NCBI RefSeq assembly: GCF_018987265.1
Contig: NZ_CP076853.1
Coordinates: forward strand, 124,001 to 188,000
Length of the DNA stretch: 64,000 nucleotides
Source: Rhizobium sp. WYJ-E13
GTDB taxonomy: Bacteria > Pseudomonadota > Alphaproteobacteria > Rhizobiales > Rhizobiaceae
Reading direction: 5' to 3'
Part shown: positions 8,556 through 16,146 of the stretch, in pieces
Layout: every line of letters starts with the position of its first letter
How positions within the stretch are numbered: the first letter of the stretch is position 1
Notes under the pieces: model-generated
The model's database searches: none
Told to the model about the DNA's origin: nothing
Seen by the model: the letters and a program-made list of their open reading frames with translations, nothing else
Made by a program: the position numbers and the translations under genes

Positions 8556-9059
8556 ATGCGTCCTCTTCTATGCGCAGCATTGCTCTCGCTCACCGGTCTC
8601 GCCGCCGGCGCAAACGCTTCCGAGGCGGATTTTCTCAATTCGCTGGAGGGTGACTGGCGCGGAAGCGGCATGGTCCTGGCCAAGATCGGCGGCATGAAGG
8701 TCAACGTGTCCTGCAATCTGAAATCCGACGCGAGCGCCACGACAGTTGCGATGAACGGCAATTGTCGCGGTCTCGCCGTCCTTACAAGAAGCTTCTCGGC
8801 AAATGTGAAGGCGGCCGGTCAACGCTACACCGGCAACTACACGGGACCATCGGGCCAGCCTTCCAGGCTTGTCGGCAGCAGGAAAGGCGACGCTCTCAAC
8901 TTCAATGTCACCTGGGCGCGCGTCACCAATGGCGACAGAAGCGCCATCATGATGATCGAAAAGGTGGGCCAGAACGGGCTTCGCCTGCAGACCGTCGATC
9001 GCGACCTTGCCTCGGGCCGGTCGGTAGTGACGAGCCGCATCGATCTGCAGCGGCAGTGA
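8556..9059 (+). CDS. Exported protein of unknown function (lipocalin-like barrel possible)
   Basis: 167 residues. A clear Sec signal peptide (MRPLLCAALLSLTGLAAGANAS, cleavage near residue 21) precedes a small beta-rich domain opening with LEGDWRGSGMV, a pattern seen at the start of lipocalin-like barrels. Cys residues in SCNL and GNCRG could form a disulfide in the periplasm. I do not recognise the family. Notably, the last 32 bases of this gene (9028-9059) recur with two mismatches at 10352-10383, evidence that a second copy once existed 1.3 kb downstream. Confidence 0.7.
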   Translation: MRPLLCAALLSLTGLAAGANASEADFLNSLEGDWRGSGMVLAKIGGMKVNVSCNLKSDASATTVAMNGNCRGLAVLTRSFSANVKAAGQRYTGNYTGPSGQPSRLVGSRKGDALNFNVTWARVTNGDRSAIMMIEKVGQNGLRLQTVDRDLASGRSVVTSRIDLQRQ

Positions 9060-9369
9060 CTGCCGAGATCGCCACCGCGAACGGACGTCTCGGGAGGCGG
9101 TTAGCGATGCCGCTACGGCATCCCCTCCACTTCAGCCCCGTGAACGTGTTCGAGGAATGATCGCAGGACGTGCTTGGTGCTTCAACTTTATCCTGTGCTC
9201 GCAAACGTCGCATTCAGGATTTAGCACGCGGAATAAGCGATTTGTTAACGCGCAAAATTCAAAGTTGTGACAACTAATGTCTCGTATCTAGGTTGCTCAG
9301 GCATGATGCCCCAAGCTCTTCCGTGCCGCGAATTCCGATGGAGGAAGTTCCGGTACCAGAGGAACGAAA
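9060..9369. other. Intergenic region before the 9370 gene
   Basis: About 310 bases with no credible coding sequence. The part from about 9180 is AT-richer and presumably holds the promoter of the downstream gene. No recognisable operator or repeat was seen. Confidence 0.4.
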
Positions 9370-10083
9370 ATGACCGCGATCTCTTCAGGCAACAATGCGG
9401 CACTGCTCATCCTGCAGCAGACGAACGCATCGTTGCTTCCCAACAAACAGCAAGCCGGGAAATCGGCTGCCGACACTATCGCAGCCATCGCTAACGGCGT
9501 TTCCAGTCAAACGAGCGCCGTAAAGACCCAGGCCTCATCGACAATCAACAGCGCGTTGCTCGACGTCAAGGAGAGCAACGACGGGATTGTCTCGAGCGCG
9601 CTCGATTTCCTGGATTCGGGCAACTTCAAAACCAGCGATGCCGGTGTTACCGACGTCATCAAGAAGCTCATCAATGACGATGGGGACAAATTTGCCTCGC
9701 TCGTTAAAGCCGAAAAGGCGAAGAATCCCAGCATCAGCGATGACAATGCGATCGCCAATGCCATTCAGCGCCTGATCCGGGACAACAGATCCAAGTTCGG
9801 TGACGGCGAATTCGTGATCGGCTTCAAACTTGGAAACGGTGGCAAGATCATCTCGAACATCGAAGACAAGAATGGAAACAGCACCAGCAAGACCCTTATG
9901 GCTGGATTTCAGGCGGCCCATTCCTCGGTGATCGAGGCGGCGAAGATCATCAGCAGTTCGGATGGTAGCAATACGGATGAGTTGAAAACGGCATCCGCAA
10001 TGCTGACCAACAGCAATTTTGGCGAAGCCTTGAACGACGTGGCGGCTTGGAACGACAAGTGGCTGAATGCGTTCGGCTTTTGA
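9370..10083 (+). CDS. Uncharacterised soluble protein, 237 aa
   Basis: 237 residues with a good start (GAGGAACGAAA before the ATG). There is no signal peptide or membrane segment. The N-terminus (SSGNNAALLILQQTNASLL) is rich in Ser, Asn, Ala and Gln, and the body is an acidic, helix-rich sequence with many Asp, Asn and Ser, somewhat like secreted or surface proteins that leave by a signal-peptide-independent route. I do not recognise the family. A strong hairpin terminator follows at 10114-10140. Beyond it lies a fragment of what looks like a type I-secreted repeat protein, so the locus may once have had a secretion theme (inference). Confidence 0.6.
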   Translation: MTAISSGNNAALLILQQTNASLLPNKQQAGKSAADTIAAIANGVSSQTSAVKTQASSTINSALLDVKESNDGIVSSALDFLDSGNFKTSDAGVTDVIKKLINDDGDKFASLVKAEKAKNPSISDDNAIANAIQRLIRDNRSKFGDGEFVIGFKLGNGGKIISNIEDKNGNSTSKTLMAGFQAAHSSVIEAAKIISSSDGSNTDELKTASAMLTNSNFGEALNDVAAWNDKWLNAFGF

Positions 10084-10113
10084 GGCCGATTATAATCCTG
10101 ATATCTGTAAAGA

Positions 10114-10147
10114 GGCCCAGATCCAACATCGATCTGGGCCGATTTCG
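10114..10147 (+). terminator. Hairpin terminator after the 9370 gene
   Basis: A perfect 10-bp stem (GGCCCAGATC at 10114-10123, GATCTGGGCC at 10131-10140) with a 7-base loop lies 30 bases past the stop codon. The following tract (GATTTCGTT) is only moderately T-rich. Confidence 0.65.
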
Positions 10148-10158
10148 TTCAGAGCCGC

Positions 10159-10337
10159 TTATGCAAAAAGCAGATCGGAGCCATCGATCGCGGACGGAGA
10201 GACGCCGTTCAGGAGCGCGTAGGTATAGTGTGCGCTTCCATCGTCGAACTCCAGGAGTGCCGAACCGCCGGAGTTGTAGAGATTCACCAGCGTGACGGAC
10301 GAGCCAACGACGATTTTGTCGATACCGTCGGCCCCGC
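10159..10337 (-). pseudogene. C-terminal fragment of an RTX-like secreted protein
   Basis: On the minus strand this stretch reads GADGIDKIVVG...LLEFDDGSAHYTYALLNGV...IDGSDLLFA and stops at 10159. The ending resembles C-termini of type I-secreted calcium-binding repeat proteins. The frame continues upstream only through sequence that belongs to a different, opposite-strand fragment (10352-10383), and no start codon or ribosome site fits. It is therefore best read as the truncated tail of a lost gene. Family assignment is by appearance only. Confidence 0.45.
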
Positions 10338-10351
10338 ATTGCCGTCGGCGC

Positions 10352-10383
10352 TGATGAGCCGCATCGACCTGCAGCGGCAGTGA
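10352..10383 (+). pseudogene. Remnant of the 3' end of a paralogue of the 8556-9059 gene
   Basis: These 32 bases match 9028-9059 at 30 positions, keep the same reading frame (SRIDLQRQ) and end in the same TGA. Sequence identity stops abruptly on the 5' side, where the opposite-strand RTX-like fragment begins. It marks a recombination junction at the left border of the accessory island. Confidence 0.6.
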
Positions 10384-10487
10384 AGGCCGCCTGGGCTCGG
10401 CCTGTATCGCGTTGAAATACATCGCGTTTATTATCAACAACTGTCGTCGCGCATTCTACCTCTGATCGGAAGCTTAGAGGAATGAGC

Positions 10488-10721
10488 ATGACTGGCAAGA
10501 CAATCCCCTACACACTTTTAAGTACGAGCGACGTTCAGAAGATTGCGCCGGTTTCGAACGTGACGCTCTGGCGCTGGGTGCGGGACGGCAGGTTTCCCGC
10601 TCCCATACGGGTGGCGAAAAACAATTTCTGGCGGTCCGACGAAGTTGGCGCCTGGATGGATGAAATGTCCTTGAGGCGCGCTGCGTCAAATCCGAAAGCC
10701 CCTTCTCAGGAACGCGAATAG
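10488..10721 (+). CDS. AlpA-like helix-turn-helix regulator
   Basis: 77 residues from the second ATG (10488), which has AGAGG at a spacing of 7; the ATG at 10482 is too close to it. The sequence LLSTSDVQKIAPVSNVTLWRWVRDGRFPAPIRVAKNNFWRSDEVGAWMDEM is a textbook AlpA/MerR-like excisionase-type DNA-binding domain: strand, HTH with a Trp-Arg-Trp recognition helix, then a wing. Such proteins regulate or assist excision of P4-like satellites and integrated elements. It lies 32 bases before the primase-helicase gene, so the two are probably co-transcribed. Confidence 0.82.
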   Translation: MTGKTIPYTLLSTSDVQKIAPVSNVTLWRWVRDGRFPAPIRVAKNNFWRSDEVGAWMDEMSLRRAASNPKAPSQERE

Positions 10722-10753
10722 GCGTCGGCCTCCCCAGTTTCATCGGAAAATCC

Positions 10754-13246
10754 ATGGATAGAATCTCGCAATACGCGCCGTCGCCGGCGGCGGGCGTCTC
10801 AGGCTGCGTCGAACGGCTGCGCCGCGACGTGTCCCTGTCTTCGACAGCGGCGCAATACGGCTGCAGGCTCACCCGCAACGGGCAGGAGTTTTCCGCCTGC
10901 TGCCCCTTCCACACCGAAGACACCCCGTCATTCACGATCTTTGCCGGTCAGGATGGCGTCGAGCGCTTCCATTGCTTCGGCTGCGGCAGGAAAGGCGATG
11001 TCCTCGACTTCGTACAGGAGGTCAGGGGCGTCGATCTTGCCGAAGCGATCCGCATTCTCGGCGGCCGCGACGACATCAAGCCAAACGTCCCTCCGCGCCA
11101 GATCCAGGCGCGCAACATCTATGAGGGGATAGTGCCTGTTCCGCCGCCGGCTGACTTGCTCACGCCCGGTGTGCGCATCACGCTCTATAATCCGAAACGC
11201 GGGGGGACGCCCTCGCAGTGGGGCACCTTCGCCCCATCGATGGTGTTTCCCTATCGACATGCCGACGGCTCCCTTCTCGGCTATGTCCTGCGCCGCGATC
11301 TGCCTGATGGCGGCAAGGAGACGCCGATGGTCATGTTCGTTCGCCTCCCCGATGGCAAGGAGACCTGGTCGCGTTTCCCCTTCCCGAAGCCGCGGCCGCT
11401 CTACGGCCTCGAAACGATCGGTGACCGGAGCCAAATGGTGATCGTCGAAGGCGAGAAGTGCCGCGATCGGCTCAGCCAGGCGAGCGGGCAAACCGTCGTC
11501 TCCTGGCCGGGCGGAACCCAGGGCGTAAAACACACGGACTGGTCGCCGCTCTCGGGTCGGCACGTGCTGATCTGGCCGGATTTCGACGGCCCGGGCCTGA
11601 CGGCTGCCGATGATATCGCCGCCCGCCTGACCGCCATCGGCGCGCATGTCCAGTGCGTCGGCTTCACGGATGCGGCGCACGCTTCCGATATCGAGCGCTA
11701 CCGTTTCGACGATTGGCGGGCCGGCCTTTTTCCATGCCGCGGCTGGGACAGCGCCGATGCCGTCGATGCCGGATGGACGCAAAGTCAGCTTGACGCTTTC
11801 ATGGCTGCCACGCTTCGCGACTGGATACCGGAGCCCGTTGCCGAGATGCCAGTTGCCGAGATGGAAGAGGGGCGCGTCGTGCAGTTCAAGCGGACAGTTT
11901 CCGTGCAGGCCTTCATAAGCGCACGTCCCGCACCGGTCGCAGATGCGTTCACCCAAGACCCGGATGCGTTCGAAGACGATGAGCCGACGCCGGCGATCGC
12001 GCCTGCCGGGGAGGCACCCCGACGTTCCGGCCGCCTGATGGGCATCGCGCGCTTCGATATCGAACTCGAACAATGGCTGGTTGATCGCCAATGGTTCATC
12101 AAGCTCAACCTGCTTTCGGGCGAGTTGGAGATCCATCGCAACAGCGGCATCGTTGCCATGAGCGACGCACGGCTGGCGGAAATTCGCTTCGAGCTCGCCC
12201 GCGCGCAGGGCAGGGAGCCGTCCAAGGACAACATTTTCGATGCCCTGGCGCTGATCGGCGAGCGGCGGGCCTATCATCCGGTGCACGACTATCTCGCCCG
12301 TGTCAAATGGGATGGAAAGCCGCGCATCGACACCTGGCTCGTCGATTATTTCGGCGCCGAGGACACGCCCCTCAACCGCGCCTTCGGCCGCAAGATCCTC
12401 TGCGCCGCCGTTCGCCGCGTCAGGCATCCGGGCTGCAAATTCGATCACATGCTCGTCGTCGAAGGCCCCCAGGGCATCGGCAAATCCTCGGCCATCCTGG
12501 CGCTCTGCCATGACAGCGACTGGTTCACCGACCAGCTCGAAATCGGCGCCGACGCCAAAGTGACCATCGAAAAAACCGCCGGCCACTGGATCCTGGAAAT
12601 GCCCGAACTCGACGGCTTGAGCCGCCGCGACACCAACCGCGTCAAATCCTTCATCCCCACGCAGAAAGATATCGCCAGGCTCTCCTATGGCCGCTTTCCG
12701 ACCAGGCGCAAACGGCAATTCGTCCTCTTCGGCACTACGAACGAAAGCCGCTACCTGACCGACACCACCGGCAACCGCCGCTTCTGGATCGTCCGCGCCA
12801 CGGCCGCTGATCCCTCCGGCATTGCGGCGGTGCGAGACCAGCTATGGGCGGAGGCTGCCGAGAGGGAGGCGGGTGAGGATATTTCTCTGCATGATCAGGC
12901 ATTGCGGAAGGCAGCGGCCGGCGTTGCCCATGAATCCTCGGATTTCGGGCCGTGGCTGGAAATCCTTGGCGAGCGCATTCCGGAAGGCCCGCTGAAGATC
13001 AAGGCCACCGATGTCTGGAAGCTCGTCGGCTTCGATGGCCCGGAAACCATCAACAAGCTGACGAAGGCTCATCACGCCCATATGCGCGCGGCGATGACCG
13101 GCCTTGGGTTTGAGAAGAGGGACAACGGCCTTCGCTTTCGCGACGGCGAGAAAAAGGCCGCTTACCTTCGCGGCGATGCGGAGGAGGCGAAGGAATGGAG
13201 CCCTGACAGGCCTGAGCCGGCCTATAGTTACGGTTCGATTTTCTAA
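10754..13246 (+). CDS. Primase-helicase fusion: CHC2 zinc finger, Toprim-like, VapE-type P-loop ATPase
   Basis: 830 residues. Residues 45-90 form a CHC2 zinc-binding primase domain (C50, H53, C74, C77). Residues 228-281 look Toprim-like (MVIVEGEKC with Glu, then VLIWPDFDGPG with two Asp). After an acidic linker, residues about 490-720 match the virulence-associated E (VapE/VirE) superfamily-3-like helicase: VKWDGKPRIDTWL, Walker A GPQGIGKSS at 571-579, Walker B region WILEMPELDGL at 612-622, and the conserved FVLFGTTNESRYLTDTTGNRRFW. This is the replication protein of phage satellites and integrated elements. Preceded by an AlpA-like gene and followed by a terminator and an array of repeated motifs. 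Confidence 0.88.
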   Translation: MDRISQYAPSPAAGVSGCVERLRRDVSLSSTAAQYGCRLTRNGQEFSACCPFHTEDTPSFTIFAGQDGVERFHCFGCGRKGDVLDFVQEVRGVDLAEAIRILGGRDDIKPNVPPRQIQARNIYEGIVPVPPPADLLTPGVRITLYNPKRGGTPSQWGTFAPSMVFPYRHADGSLLGYVLRRDLPDGGKETPMVMFVRLPDGKETWSRFPFPKPRPLYGLETIGDRSQMVIVEGEKCRDRLSQASGQTVVSWPGGTQGVKHTDWSPLSGRHVLIWPDFDGPGLTAADDIAARLTAIGAHVQCVGFTDAAHASDIERYRFDDWRAGLFPCRGWDSADAVDAGWTQSQLDAFMAATLRDWIPEPVAEMPVAEMEEGRVVQFKRTVSVQAFISARPAPVADAFTQDPDAFEDDEPTPAIAPAGEAPRRSGRLMGIARFDIELEQWLVDRQWFIKLNLLSGELEIHRNSGIVAMSDARLAEIRFELARAQGREPSKDNIFDALALIGERRAYHPVHDYLARVKWDGKPRIDTWLVDYFGAEDTPLNRAFGRKILCAAVRRVRHPGCKFDHMLVVEGPQGIGKSSAILALCHDSDWFTDQLEIGADAKVTIEKTAGHWILEMPELDGLSRRDTNRVKSFIPTQKDIARLSYGRFPTRRKRQFVLFGTTNESRYLTDTTGNRRFWIVRATAADPSGIAAVRDQLWAEAAEREAGEDISLHDQALRKAAAGVAHESSDFGPWLEILGERIPEGPLKIKATDVWKLVGFDGPETINKLTKAHHAHMRAAMTGLGFEKRDNGLRFRDGEKKAAYLRGDAEEAKEWSPDRPEPAYSYGSIF

Positions 13247-13265
13247 CGGGCACCGTCACCCTGAC

Positions 13266-13291
13266 AACCCGGCCACCGAGCCGGGTTTTTT
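13266..13291 (+). terminator. Intrinsic terminator of the primase-helicase gene
   Basis: An 8-bp perfect stem (AACCCGGC at 13266-13273, GCCGGGTT at 13280-13287) with a 6-base loop runs into a T6 tract (13286-13291), 20 bases past the stop codon. This is a classical rho-independent terminator. Confidence 0.85.
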
Positions 13292-13308
13292 ATGTCCTGG
13301 GGTATGAC

Positions 13309-13574
13309 GAACCCCCTCCACCGAACCCCGTCCGGGCCTGGAACCCCGTCCATCAACGGCAGATTCTGGACGGGGTTCATGGAGGTGGAGGGTGTATGGA
13401 CGGGGTAACGCCAGCCGGTTTAGGCGGTTGATTTGAAAAGATTATCTTCTTCTGGATGGGGTGGATGGGGTTGTTTGCTGAAAGGTATCGGAAACGGGTT
13501 ATGCCGGCTTGTAAACGGCGAAATACAGGGTGTTTCCGGCGACTCTTGGAAACTGCGTTTTAACCCCGTCCACC
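13309..13574. repeat. Iteron-like array of (GA)ACCCCGTCCA motifs on both strands
   Basis: Repeated motif family: 13309-13320 (variant ACCCCCTCCA), 13323-13333, 13341-13352, then inverted at 13367-13378 and 13397-13406, degenerate inverted copies (TGGATGGGGT) at 13453-13471, and a direct copy at 13562-13572. The copies at 13341-13352 and 13367-13378 form a perfect 12-bp inverted repeat around a 14-base spacer. The array occupies an otherwise gene-free stretch after the replication gene, so an origin or multi-site operator is likely (inference). Confidence 0.65.
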
Positions 13575-13717
13575 GCCTCCACGGATGAATGGCGCGGTTT
13601 TGATGATGCTACCGGATAGTACCAGCCTGCGGAGCGCAATAAGTAGCGCTGAAAATTTCTAGTATGCGTTCATCGGATGCTGTACGCGGTGGTTCTGATC
13701 AAGTTTCGGAGGATGCG

Positions 13718-14521
13718 ATGACGATTGCCGTCGTATGGCTAGAGGATGATGGTTTGTGGTGTGTTTCTGACACGCGAATTAGCAGACGCGGCCAGGGTGG
13801 CGGAGTACAGATCGTCACCGATGCCGGAGCTAAAATTTACCCCTTGAACGTGGAATGTCGCTTACTAACCGTTGAGAGGGAGCTCTACTACGGCCGCCGC
13901 TACGGGATGGTTTTCGCTGGGATGACCGCGGTTGCGACCCAGACGTTCGCCACTCTCTCAGGTATGTGCCAAGCCCTTCAGGGGGCTTCGCGTCAAGATA
14001 TTCCATCGCTGCGCGATGTAGCGACGCTTTTATCTAAACTGGTTGAGCTCTATGTGAGAGATTTTAGGGCTTCTACCACCTTGGCAGATCCCGGTGTTAT
14101 CGAAATCCTCTTGTTCGGGATGTGTCCCGTTTCAAGAAGCTATGAGATTTGGAGAGTTTCAGATCAGATCGTTGAAGGTTCCCTGCATGTCGCTATCGAT
14201 CAGCAGCCCGCGAGAACAGGCGATGTCGTCGCGATAGGAAGCCAAGTCTCACGGTTTCAAGAAATTCTCGCCGAGCTAAAACAGAAGACAGAAAACACTT
14301 TTCGCCTTCCCAAAATTGCTGTGGGACAAATGGCTGACGCAAGCCGAGGAGACGTAGGGGGAGCCGTTTCAATCGGAATTTGCAATCAATTTGGCTTCCA
14401 GACCTATTGGTCACTGGGGCTGACGCCTCATGGGCAAGGCGCTCGCCTAATGTTTGGCGTTGATCTCGATGACATTGGTTGGGTTGGCCCAGTAGTCATA
14501 TCAGGAGGCGGGATGGCTTGA
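13718..14521 (+). CDS. Proteasome-like Ntn hydrolase (N-terminal Thr), function unknown
   Basis: 267 residues from the ATG at 13718, which has CGGAGG at a spacing of 5; the frame's earlier ATG (13664) does not. After Met removal the chain would begin TIAVVWLEDDGLWCVSDTR, matching the first strands of HslV and proteasome beta subunits: Thr1, then Asp17 in the VSD turn, then Lys38 in AKIYPL as the likely counterpart of the catalytic Lys33, then YGMVFAGMTAVATQTFATL like the FAGGTADAFTLF segment of HslV. The chain is longer than HslV (about 175) with a C-terminal extension. No HslU-like ATPase is adjacent. Coding sequence is visibly lower in GC than its neighbours. A threonine-type hydrolase is inferred from motifs only. 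Confidence 0.6.
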   Translation: MTIAVVWLEDDGLWCVSDTRISRRGQGGGVQIVTDAGAKIYPLNVECRLLTVERELYYGRRYGMVFAGMTAVATQTFATLSGMCQALQGASRQDIPSLRDVATLLSKLVELYVRDFRASTTLADPGVIEILLFGMCPVSRSYEIWRVSDQIVEGSLHVAIDQQPARTGDVVAIGSQVSRFQEILAELKQKTENTFRLPKIAVGQMADASRGDVGGAVSIGICNQFGFQTYWSLGLTPHGQGARLMFGVDLDDIGWVGPVVISGGGMA

Positions 14522-14557
14522 GGGGTTCAACACAACCTGAGTATGAAGGAGTTTGCG

Positions 14558-15154
14558 TTATCCAGTTTTATCGAAAGCATTGAAGAGCTCTCCAAGGAAT
14601 GCGAGATCGACCAGCTTTCTAATCGCCGGAGCATTAGGATACTGGAAGTGTGATAGTCCCAAAGGCCCGTAGCCATTTCTCAAAACTTGCGGGTTGTTTG
14701 AAATGCGATCGATGAGGTGTGCTGTAGAAGGGAAGCAAAGATCAAGTTTGGCCGAGGAATAGCCGGTTTCGCCGTCTTTGAGGCCATATCGAAAGACGAA
14801 ACCTCGGTGCGCCTTTTCCATCGCCAGTATGCACGATGCTTCCCCCGCGTCGATCTGCAAGCCCTCCGCGATAGCCCTCGCCAGGAGAATTCGAAGACTG
14901 TGCGAGCGGGATAACTTATCGTATTGCGTGCTTGTTATATTTCTCCGCAGAAAGTGCTTGAGAGATAACTCCATGGAGTGGCTGAGGAGATGGCAGATCG
15001 GGTCATTTAGCATAATCTCCCTCGGAGCGTTCTCCCAGGCAAGCCTTGCCGTGTGCCAGAACTGCACGGCGAGTATCATCTCGCGCCATGAGTTCTTGGA
15101 AGGCACGGAAGGAATTTCGATATTGCTATTTCCTGATGAGGCAAGGCCGCTCAA
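14558..15154 (-). CDS. HEPN-like protein, partner of Abi-alpha gene
   Basis: 198 residues. The start appears to be a TTG at 15154-15152 overlapping the TGA of the upstream gene (TTGA), implying coupled translation; the next in-frame ATG is 25 codons later. The core ICHLLSHSMELSLKHFLRRN ... LSRSHSLRILLARAIAEG matches the helical pattern of HEPN proteins (a conserved Glu-Leu-x-Leu-Lys followed by His-x-Leu). The canonical RNase motif R-x4-6-H is not evident, so ribonuclease activity is uncertain. Rhizobial intact protein with no signal peptide. It ends 36 bases from the convergent proteasome-like gene. Confidence 0.55.
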   Translation of the reverse strand: MSGLASSGNSNIEIPSVPSKNSWREMILAVQFWHTARLAWENAPREIMLNDPICHLLSHSMELSLKHFLRRNITSTQYDKLSRSHSLRILLARAIAEGLQIDAGEASCILAMEKAHRGFVFRYGLKDGETGYSSAKLDLCFPSTAHLIDRISNNPQVLRNGYGPLGLSHFQYPNAPAIRKLVDLAFLGELFNAFDKTG

Positions 15155-15816
15155 TCGCCGTTACTCCATAGATCCCTAGTCGCCTCCCCCAGCCTCCGCA
15201 GCAGCCTCGTGGCGGTGTATTCCGCTTTGCCAACGGTAATGGTAAGGCGGCTGCCAACATTGCTCTTGGCAACGATGTATTGAACAGTGTCGTCGTCATA
15301 ATCGAAAAGACCAATGACTTCCATTCTGTCGAGTGCCGACGTGAGTTCGCTTTCCGACGCTTCAAAATCGCTGCTCACAAGGTCACCGACTGCGCGGCTG
15401 AAGACGATTCTCAATATTGGCCAGTCTGATGGTTCCAGGCGTCTGATCACATCGATCAACAAACGATCTGGGTGGGGCATCTTCGGATTGATCGCATTTT
15501 TGATGTACTCCGCCCACACGTCCTGCAACATGTCATCGCTTTCGTCAGCAATTGCATCGTACACCTGCACTCCAATTCGAGGGTCGAGCTGACGGGTGTT
15601 CCCCGCAAAGCGGGCTCTTTTAATTGCCGCTTGAGTCTTTTCCACGACCCGCATCCGATTTCGCATACGATATCCCGCCATACTGTCTTCGAACGCACCG
15701 CCCAAATGACGAAATCCTCCACCGAACACCTGATCCAGCCAACCTCCAGCTTTTTCGGCTGTCTCTAGGGACTTTTGGCCTAGTTTCGCTAATTCCTCGA
15801 TCGACCTATCAGTCAT
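15151..15816 (-). CDS. DUF4393 / Abi-alpha-like protein
   Basis: 221 residues from the ATG at 15816 (CAGGGATTAACA upstream; the in-frame extension to 15852 lacks a site). The middle part, DESDDMLQDVWAEYIKNAINP followed by MPHPDRLLIDVIRRLEPSDWPIL, fits the DUF4393 pattern of abortive-infection alpha proteins, in which a charged helix (E-x2-L-x2-M-W-A-x2-L) precedes HP-x-FV-x2-L-x-L-x3-D. The N-terminus has a Gly-rich amphipathic region (GGWLDQVFGGGFRHLGGAF) that could contact membranes. It overlaps the HEPN-like gene by 4 bases. Members are associated with phage-exclusion loci; role here inferred. Confidence 0.65.
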   Translation of the reverse strand: MTDRSIEELAKLGQKSLETAEKAGGWLDQVFGGGFRHLGGAFEDSMAGYRMRNRMRVVEKTQAAIKRARFAGNTRQLDPRIGVQVYDAIADESDDMLQDVWAEYIKNAINPKMPHPDRLLIDVIRRLEPSDWPILRIVFSRAVGDLVSSDFEASESELTSALDRMEVIGLFDYDDDTVQYIVAKSNVGSRLTITVGKAEYTATRLLRRLGEATRDLWSNGD

Positions 15817-16146
15817 TGTTAATCCCTGTATGTATCGAACTCGACTCGACAATCATATTCATCCGATCATCGGTTTCAGCGCTCAGGAAGCGATTAGAAG
15901 TGCGAGAGCCAATGAGCTATATAACAACTCGGCCGCGATGACAGGCTGGAGAAAATCTGGCAGCTCGAAAGTCGTAATTTTCCTCTGCCTCCATGCAATA
16001 GCTGGTATAGAGGCGGCGATTTGAGTTGGGGTGCTGCAGTTCACAAACTCGTGAATCCGCCCATACTACGCACTCAGAGGTGGATAGGAAGCATTCAGAA
16101 ATCGATTTTTCTAAAATAATTTCAGGACGGCATCAAAGAGAAAAAA
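15817..16146. other. AT-rich intergenic region between Abi-alpha gene and tRNA-Thr
   Basis: About 330 bases. It should contain the promoter of the Abi-alpha/HEPN pair. A short plus-strand frame (15830-16024) lacks a ribosome site and family features. I found no copy of the tRNA 3' end here or elsewhere in the island that would serve as the second attachment site. Confidence 0.4.

Noticed and set aside
10147..10175. Possible second attachment site (GCCGCTTA) resembling the tRNA-Thr 3' end
   Set aside because: Only about 9 bases match and the adjoining sequence diverges, which is expected by chance.
10928..12718. 596-codon minus-strand frame opposite the primase-helicase
   Set aside because: The plus-strand protein has zinc finger, Walker and VapE motifs; the reverse frame shows no domain.
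13341..13378. CRISPR-like array from the repeated ACCCCGTCCA motifs
   Set aside because: Motifs are 10-12 bp, on both strands and irregularly spaced; CRISPR repeats are longer, direct and evenly spaced, and no cas gene is present.
15830..16024. Short plus-strand frame between the Abi-alpha gene and tRNA-Thr
   Set aside because: No ribosome site, no family similarity, and it overlaps the probable promoter of the divergent gene.
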